From positions 1-26,016 of the forward strand of contig CALEKA010000084.1 in assembly GCA_937898715.1 (NCBI GenBank): a stretch of DNA of 26,016 nucleotides, in the 5' to 3' direction. Positions 22,224 to 26,016 of the stretch are shown piece after piece. Position 1 is the stretch's first letter. Each line of letters opens with the position of its first letter. The DNA is from an uncultured Prevotella sp. Lineage in GTDB: Bacteria; Bacteroidota; Bacteroidia; Bacteroidales; Bacteroidaceae. The position numbers and the translations under genes are program-made. Below the pieces are notes generated by a model that was not told the origin of the DNA, ran no database searches, and was given only the letters and a program-made list of their open reading frames with translations.

Positions 22224-23501
22224 TTAGGAGTGAATGAGTTGATTGTAGACATCATAAATGCGTTTTCCAACTTTCTCCCATGTGATCTGTGCAACTTCAT
22301 TCTTGCCCTCTTCCTTAAGATAGGCATGAAGTGATTCGTTGGTGCAGAGAGAGTACATGGCATCGGCCATGGCATTGATATCCCAATAGTCGGTCTTGAT
22401 ACATTTGTCAAGAATTTCAGCACATCCACTCTGTTTGGATATAATAGATGGTACGCCACATTGCATAGCTTCCAATGGAGAAATACCAAACGGCTCGCTG
22501 ACTGAAGGCATTACGTATACATCGGAATCGGCAAATGCTTCATAGACTTGCTGACCGCGCATAAAGCCAGGGAAGTGGAATCGGTCGGCAATGCCTTTTG
22601 ATGCTACCATGTTGATCATGTCGTTCATCATATCGCCCGAACCAGCCATACAGAAACGGATATTGTGCGTGCGTTGCAATACCATTGATGCAGCTTCTAC
22701 AAAATATTCAGGACCTTTCTGCATGGTGATACGTCCGAGGAATGTCACAACTTTCTCCTTGCGGTGCTCATGCTCTTTGCGCTTCTCTTCTACCATGTCA
22801 AGTATGTCTTGCGAAAGCGGATATACGGCATTGTGCATGGTGATGCATTTTGCTGGATCTTGATGATAGTGGTTGATTACGGTCTGACGTGTCAGTTCTG
22901 ATACGCACATGATGCAATCGGCATGGTCCATACCATCTTTCTCTATGCTGTATACCGTAGGATTGACATGACCACGAGATCGGTCGAAATCTGTAGCATG
23001 GACATGGATAACAAGTGGTTTGCCACTCACGCTCTTCGCATGAATTCCTGCTGGATACGTAAGCCAATCGTGTGCGTGGATGATGTCGTAATCTTGCTGA
23101 CGAGCTATCACGCCTGCTACGATGGAATAATTGTTGATTTCATCTTGCAGATTGTCAGGATAACGGCCAGAAAATTCTATACAACCTAAGTCGTCGGTAA
23201 GACGATAGTTGAAGTCTGCATAGATATGATCTCGAAGTTGATAGTATAAATCAGGCGACATCTTGTTGCCTATACGTTGCTTGACATAGTCATAGTTGAC
23301 ATCACGCCACACGATGGGAGTCTCGCTCAAGCCGATGATGTTCATGAAGCTTTTATCTTCATCTCCCCATGGTTTGGGCAAGCAGAATGTTATTTCCACG
23401 TCAGGCTGCGCAGACAAGCCTTTGGTGATGCCGTAGCTGGCTGTTCCTAATCCTCCAAGGATATGAGGAGGAAATTCCCAGCCGAACATTAGAACTTTCA
23501 T
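22224..23501 (-). CDS. GT4 glycosyltransferase, probable glycogen synthase
   Basis: This 425-residue GT-B fold enzyme has an N-terminal Rossmann domain starting MKVLMFGWEFPPHILGGLGT, whose Gly-rich loop contacts the nucleotide-sugar. IHAHDWLTYPAG (141-152) follows. The C-terminal donor-binding domain has FLGRITMQKGPEYFVEA (254-270) and the E-x7-E motif EPFGISPLE with Glu336 and Glu344, diagnostic of retaining GT4 enzymes. The PPHILGGLG start resembles starch and glycogen synthases. Its place between a debranching enzyme and a GH57 protein makes alpha-1,4-glucan synthesis in the cytoplasm the likely role; specificity for ADP- or UDP-glucose cannot be read. A stem-loop at 23596-23621 lies in the 151-base gap after the debranching gene. 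Confidence 0.9.
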   Translation of the reverse strand: MKVLMFGWEFPPHILGGLGTASYGITKGLSAQPDVEITFCLPKPWGDEDKSFMNIIGLSETPIVWRDVNYDYVKQRIGNKMSPDLYYQLRDHIYADFNYRLTDDLGCIEFSGRYPDNLQDEINNYSIVAGVIARQQDYDIIHAHDWLTYPAGIHAKSVSGKPLVIHVHATDFDRSRGHVNPTVYSIEKDGMDHADCIMCVSELTRQTVINHYHQDPAKCITMHNAVYPLSQDILDMVEEKRKEHEHRKEKVVTFLGRITMQKGPEYFVEAASMVLQRTHNIRFCMAGSGDMMNDMINMVASKGIADRFHFPGFMRGQQVYEAFADSDVYVMPSVSEPFGISPLEAMQCGVPSIISKQSGCAEILDKCIKTDYWDINAMADAMYSLCTNESLHAYLKEEGKNEVAQITWEKVGKRIYDVYNQLIHS

Positions 23502-23595
23502 AAATATAGATTTGTTAGTGATGAATAGCTTATGTTGCTTTAAGTCTTCCTGTATTCTAAAGCGTACATAAAGCGTTTAGGGAAGGAACTCATCA

Positions 23596-23621
23596 GATAA
23601 TCTCACTTTATAGTGGTTATC
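23596..23621 (-). other. Intercistronic stem-loop in the glycogen operon
   Basis: GATAA (23596-23600) pairs with TTATC (23617-23621), and inside it CACT with AGTG, around a TTAT loop. It lies between the debranching enzyme stop and the GT4 start, with no T tract. It may adjust relative mRNA levels of the two genes. Confidence 0.4.
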
Positions 23622-23652
23622 AGAAATGAGCATTCACTTTCTCTCTATTCAT

Positions 23653-25611
23653 CTATTCCATGGCATTATTGTATTTCTCAAGTAATCTCAATGAACGAAG
23701 GATTCCACTCACATTCATGGCAAATGAGATGGCACCACGTCCGTGGAAGGGTGGATTTCCATCGAATAGTTCAGGAATAGTTCCTACGCAATGGTAGAAT
23801 AGTTCTTCTTCAAAACCGATGAGTTTACGCTCAATGTAGTTTACTCCACTCATGCGGTAAACGCGAAGGTAAGCTTCCAAGTAGAAACCTGTGAGCCAAG
23901 GCCAAGCTGTGCCTTGATGGTAAGCAAAGTCGCGCTGTGTCTGCTGACCTACGTACATAGGATTGTATCCTCCACTCTGAGGAGAAAGCGAACGGATTCC
24001 CTTGGGAGTAACCAATTCCTTGGTACAAATATCAAGAATGCCTTTACGCTCTTTCATGTCAAGAGGAGAATAGTCAAATGCAATAGCAAACAACTGGTTG
24101 GGGCGTACACTCCAATCCATCATTTGACCGTCGACATAATCGAGAAGATAACCGTATTCGTTGAGAAATACTTCCTTGAATGAACGTGCCATCTTCTCGG
24201 CCTCTTTCTGTACACGGATCTTTAGGGATTCGTATTCCTCCTGTCCATTTTCTTCAATCAGTTGCTCAAAGAATTTCAATGCGTTGTACCAAAGAGCGTT
24301 GAATTCTACGATGTAGCCCGAACGTGGAACAATAGGACGTCCGTCCGACTGCGAGTTCATCCATGTGATAGCACGATCGCGTCCGTTAGAATAGAGTAGC
24401 CCGTTTTCGTGGAGGAATAGGTTGGGATGTTGTCCATTGGTGATGTAGTCCATGATATCTTTGAACAACTTACCATACTTCTCGTAGCATTTCTTGCGTG
24501 AAGTGTATTTAGCATATTGCTGTATCGTCCAAGTAGCCCAAAGCAGCGTGTCTGGTTGTTCCATCTCATAGATCTCGACAGACATGGGCTCTTTATGAAT
24601 CAGATTGTAAATAGCTTTAGTAGCTGTCGACATGTAGGCTTCAAAACGCTCATTTTCGCCAATTGCAAGCGTGAGTCCTGGCATGGCTATGAATGTGTCG
24701 CGAGCACGAGCTTTAAACCAAGGGTAACCAGCGAGAATGTATGACTCGCCGTCTTTGTTTACACGGAATTGATGAGCGGCATTGACTAAGCAGTGATAGA
24801 AACTATCACGATGGTCGATGCTCTCTATTTCGTTCTGCAAAAACTCGTTGATACGATCAGGGTCTATTTCACCAACACCTGCACTGAATGTAATGGTTTC
24901 TCCTTTCTTGATAGGCATCTCGAAGTATCCAGGTACAAGTAGATCTTCTGATGCATTGTAACCTCTTTCGCGCTCTTTGGGATAGTCAAGTCCTCTATAC
25001 CAATCGGGGCAATAATGCCATTCAGACTCTTTGCTGGTCTGCATATAGAGGTCGGGATATCCTTGGTAAAGGCACATTCTGATGCCGTTGGGCACTTCGT
25101 CGTAGCTGCGGTTGGCTGTAGAATTCTCATGTGTCCATTGACGTACACTGCGGAAAGCAAGGAAAGGACGCAGGCGTAAGGTGGTTGCAGAGTGGGCTTC
25201 GAGCAAGGTGTAGCGTATGTACAAACGGAATATTCTTGTGTCGAATGCAAGTTCTTTCTTAAGAATAACTCCTCCTACGCGATATGTCCATGTGGGAACT
25301 TGTTCCCATTCAAAACTGACGATATACTTATGTCCTTTAGGGCTATAGTTTTCTCCTTGGTATTTGTGTATGCCCAAGTTGAATTCAGCTCCATGCTGAA
25401 TGATGGTCTCATCTAAAGATGACAAAAGTACATGGTTCTCATCATCCAATTCTGGTACGGGAATAACAAGCAGTCCGTCATATTTACGGATGTTGCAGCC
25501 CACCAATGTCGTTGAGCAATAGGCACCAGAACGATTGGTGATAAGCATCTCTTTGTAAAGAGATTCTTGTAGGTTTGTCATCTGCGCTTTATCAAATCTA
25601 AGATAGCACAT
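23653..25611 (-). CDS. Glycogen debranching enzyme (amylo-alpha-1,6-glucosidase, GH133-like)
   Basis: This 652-residue cytoplasmic enzyme has an N-terminal beta-sandwich domain (about 15-260, with NRSGAYCSTTLVGCN, RKYDGLLVIPVP and LSSLDETI). A C-terminal (alpha/alpha)6 domain (about 270-650) carries AGYPWFKARARDTFIAMPG (294-312) with Asp305 in the RDTF motif, and YHQGTAWPWLTGF near 580. It removes alpha-1,6 branches from glycogen. The start MCYLRFDKAQMTNLQ at 25611 is favoured because Bacteroidales homologs I recall start the same way; a second Met at 25581 is possible. It is the first gene of the three-gene glycogen operon, with a promoter at 25762-25790 and a leader of about 144 bases that includes an 8-bp inverted repeat. 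Confidence 0.95.
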   Translation of the reverse strand: MCYLRFDKAQMTNLQESLYKEMLITNRSGAYCSTTLVGCNIRKYDGLLVIPVPELDDENHVLLSSLDETIIQHGAEFNLGIHKYQGENYSPKGHKYIVSFEWEQVPTWTYRVGGVILKKELAFDTRIFRLYIRYTLLEAHSATTLRLRPFLAFRSVRQWTHENSTANRSYDEVPNGIRMCLYQGYPDLYMQTSKESEWHYCPDWYRGLDYPKERERGYNASEDLLVPGYFEMPIKKGETITFSAGVGEIDPDRINEFLQNEIESIDHRDSFYHCLVNAAHQFRVNKDGESYILAGYPWFKARARDTFIAMPGLTLAIGENERFEAYMSTATKAIYNLIHKEPMSVEIYEMEQPDTLLWATWTIQQYAKYTSRKKCYEKYGKLFKDIMDYITNGQHPNLFLHENGLLYSNGRDRAITWMNSQSDGRPIVPRSGYIVEFNALWYNALKFFEQLIEENGQEEYESLKIRVQKEAEKMARSFKEVFLNEYGYLLDYVDGQMMDWSVRPNQLFAIAFDYSPLDMKERKGILDICTKELVTPKGIRSLSPQSGGYNPMYVGQQTQRDFAYHQGTAWPWLTGFYLEAYLRVYRMSGVNYIERKLIGFEEELFYHCVGTIPELFDGNPPFHGRGAISFAMNVSGILRSLRLLEKYNNAME

Positions 25612-25681
25612 GGCGATATATGATTTTAAGGTTTTATTATATTTAATGCGTACTTTGAATGGGTTCGCCCTTTAGTATAAG

Positions 25682-25723
25682 TGACGTATGAATAGCATGT
25701 CATTATGTATTGCAAATACGTCA
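25682..25723 (-). promoter_or_regulatory. 8-bp inverted repeat in the debranching enzyme leader
   Basis: TGACGTAT (25682-25689) and ATACGTCA (25716-25723) are perfect complements with a 26-base gap. They lie in the leader about 70-110 bases before the start codon. They could be an operator pair or the stem of a leader hairpin. Confidence 0.4.
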
Positions 25724-25761
25724 TTTATAATGTAACTATACATTCTTTGTCTAAGGGCTTT

Positions 25762-25790
25762 CAAATGTAAGAAAAAATGAGAATAGCAAA
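25762..25790 (-). promoter_or_regulatory. Promoter of the glycogen operon
   Basis: The minus strand has TTTTTG, about 17 bases, then TACATTTG. The -7 box is perfect; the T-rich -33 region allows a 17-19 base spacer. Predicted leader about 144 bases. Confidence 0.62.
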
Positions 25791-25861
25791 AAGGCTTTTC
25801 TTAAAAAAAAGATTCTTTCATCGATTTTGTTAGACCTTTTTGCAAAAAGGTGCAAAAGTTC

Positions 25862-25892
25862 TTGGCGCTTATGGTGAGTTTTGCTACATTTG
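25862..25892 (+). promoter_or_regulatory. Outward promoter at the left edge of repeat cluster 3
   Basis: TTGG (25862-25865), 19 bases, TACATTTG (25885-25892). It points right, out of the window, and the repeats begin at the base after the -7 box. Confidence 0.55.
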
Positions 25893-26016
25893 CATAAGAT
25901 AGGCTTCGGCTCGGCAGAGCATTCAATCCAGCTTGATGTTCTGCTCTCGCCTTGCACTATCTTTGCATAAGATAGGCTTCGGCTCGGCAGAGCATTCAAT
26001 CCAGCTTGATGTTCTG
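25893..26016. repeat. Repeat cluster 3 (73-bp unit, one full and one partial copy)
   Basis: Copies begin at 25893 and 25966 with CATAAGATAGGCTTCGGCTC; the second runs off the window. Each can fold (AAGATAG/CTATCTT at the ends, GCAGAGCAT/ATGTTCTGC inside). The first copy ends in TATCTTTG (25958-25965), which recreates a -7 box. Period and edges match part A of the cluster at 20283. Confidence 0.9.

Larger units (their letters stand above)
25612..26016. other. Upstream region of the glycogen operon and window end
   Basis: No supported gene lies here. It holds the debranching enzyme leader, its minus-strand promoter (25762-25790), a plus-strand promoter (25862-25892) and one full plus one partial 73-bp repeat. 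Two homopolymer-rich stretches (25774-25779 and 25801-25810) and a GCAAAAAGG duplication lie between the promoters. Confidence 0.55.

Noticed and set aside
25893..26016. End of an insertion sequence
   Set aside because: The repeats are 73-bp tandem units with no transposase frame visible; the same units occur in intergenic places at 20283 without any mobile-element gene.

Overview
The window reads as chromosome of a Bacteroidales bacterium, most likely Prevotella or a close relative. Reasons: genes begin at Bacteroidetes-type promoters (a TTTG-like -33 box, about 19-21 bases, then TAnnTTTG) and show little Shine-Dalgarno signal. There is a BspA-like leucine-rich repeat protein and proteins with type IX secretion-like C-terminal tails. 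There is also a GH57/GT4/debranching-enzyme glycogen cluster and an envelope-biogenesis cluster typical of the order. Eighteen protein genes are supported, sixteen on the minus strand. No rRNA, tRNA, CRISPR array, phage or transposase gene was seen.

Layout, left to right. 1-1531: an OmpA-family outer-membrane protein with a strong promoter and terminator. 1783-5529: MutL and an OstA/LptA-like LPS-transport protein, read from a promoter lying in a tandem repeat cluster. 5748-7208: a free-standing flavodiiron protein unit with its own promoter, long leader and terminator. 7299-12022: two parvulin-type periplasmic foldases (SurA-like and PpiC-like) downstream of guaB, with a striking nested inverted repeat between guaB and ppiC. 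12183-13008: a 62-residue unknown protein and a thioredoxin with a WCQPC active site. 13135-14742: a plus-strand flavodoxin and a cysteine-rich DUF2023 protein, preceded by tandem 22-bp repeats and a 21-bp palindrome. 14806-19372: an apparent operon of LRR protein, GH20 hexosaminidase and ricin-type lectin protein. 19429-20582: a lone Wza-like polysaccharide export lipoprotein behind a composite repeat. 20626-25790: debranching enzyme, GT4 glycosyltransferase and GH57 protein, a glycogen metabolism operon. 25862-26016: a promoter and 73-bp repeats pointing out of the window.

How they work together. The foldases, OstA-like protein and OmpA protein build or form the outer membrane. The LRR/GH20/lectin operon looks like a secreted glycan-binding and hexosamine-releasing module, with the first and last proteins carrying similar C-terminal tails. 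The flavodiiron protein, flavodoxin/DUF2023 pair and thioredoxin are redox and oxygen-stress functions suited to an anaerobe. The glycogen operon handles storage polysaccharide.

The most interesting signal is the recurring repeat family (5506-5742, 20283-20582, 25893-26016). Its copies carry hairpins, and several of their edges coincide with full -33/-7 promoter boxes, so the family may act as portable promoters with structured leaders. Other points of note: the GH57 protein lacks both expected catalytic residues, MutL lacks the endonuclease motifs, and a 109-bp nested inverted repeat sits between guaB and ppiC. All family assignments come from reading motifs by eye; no database search was possible.
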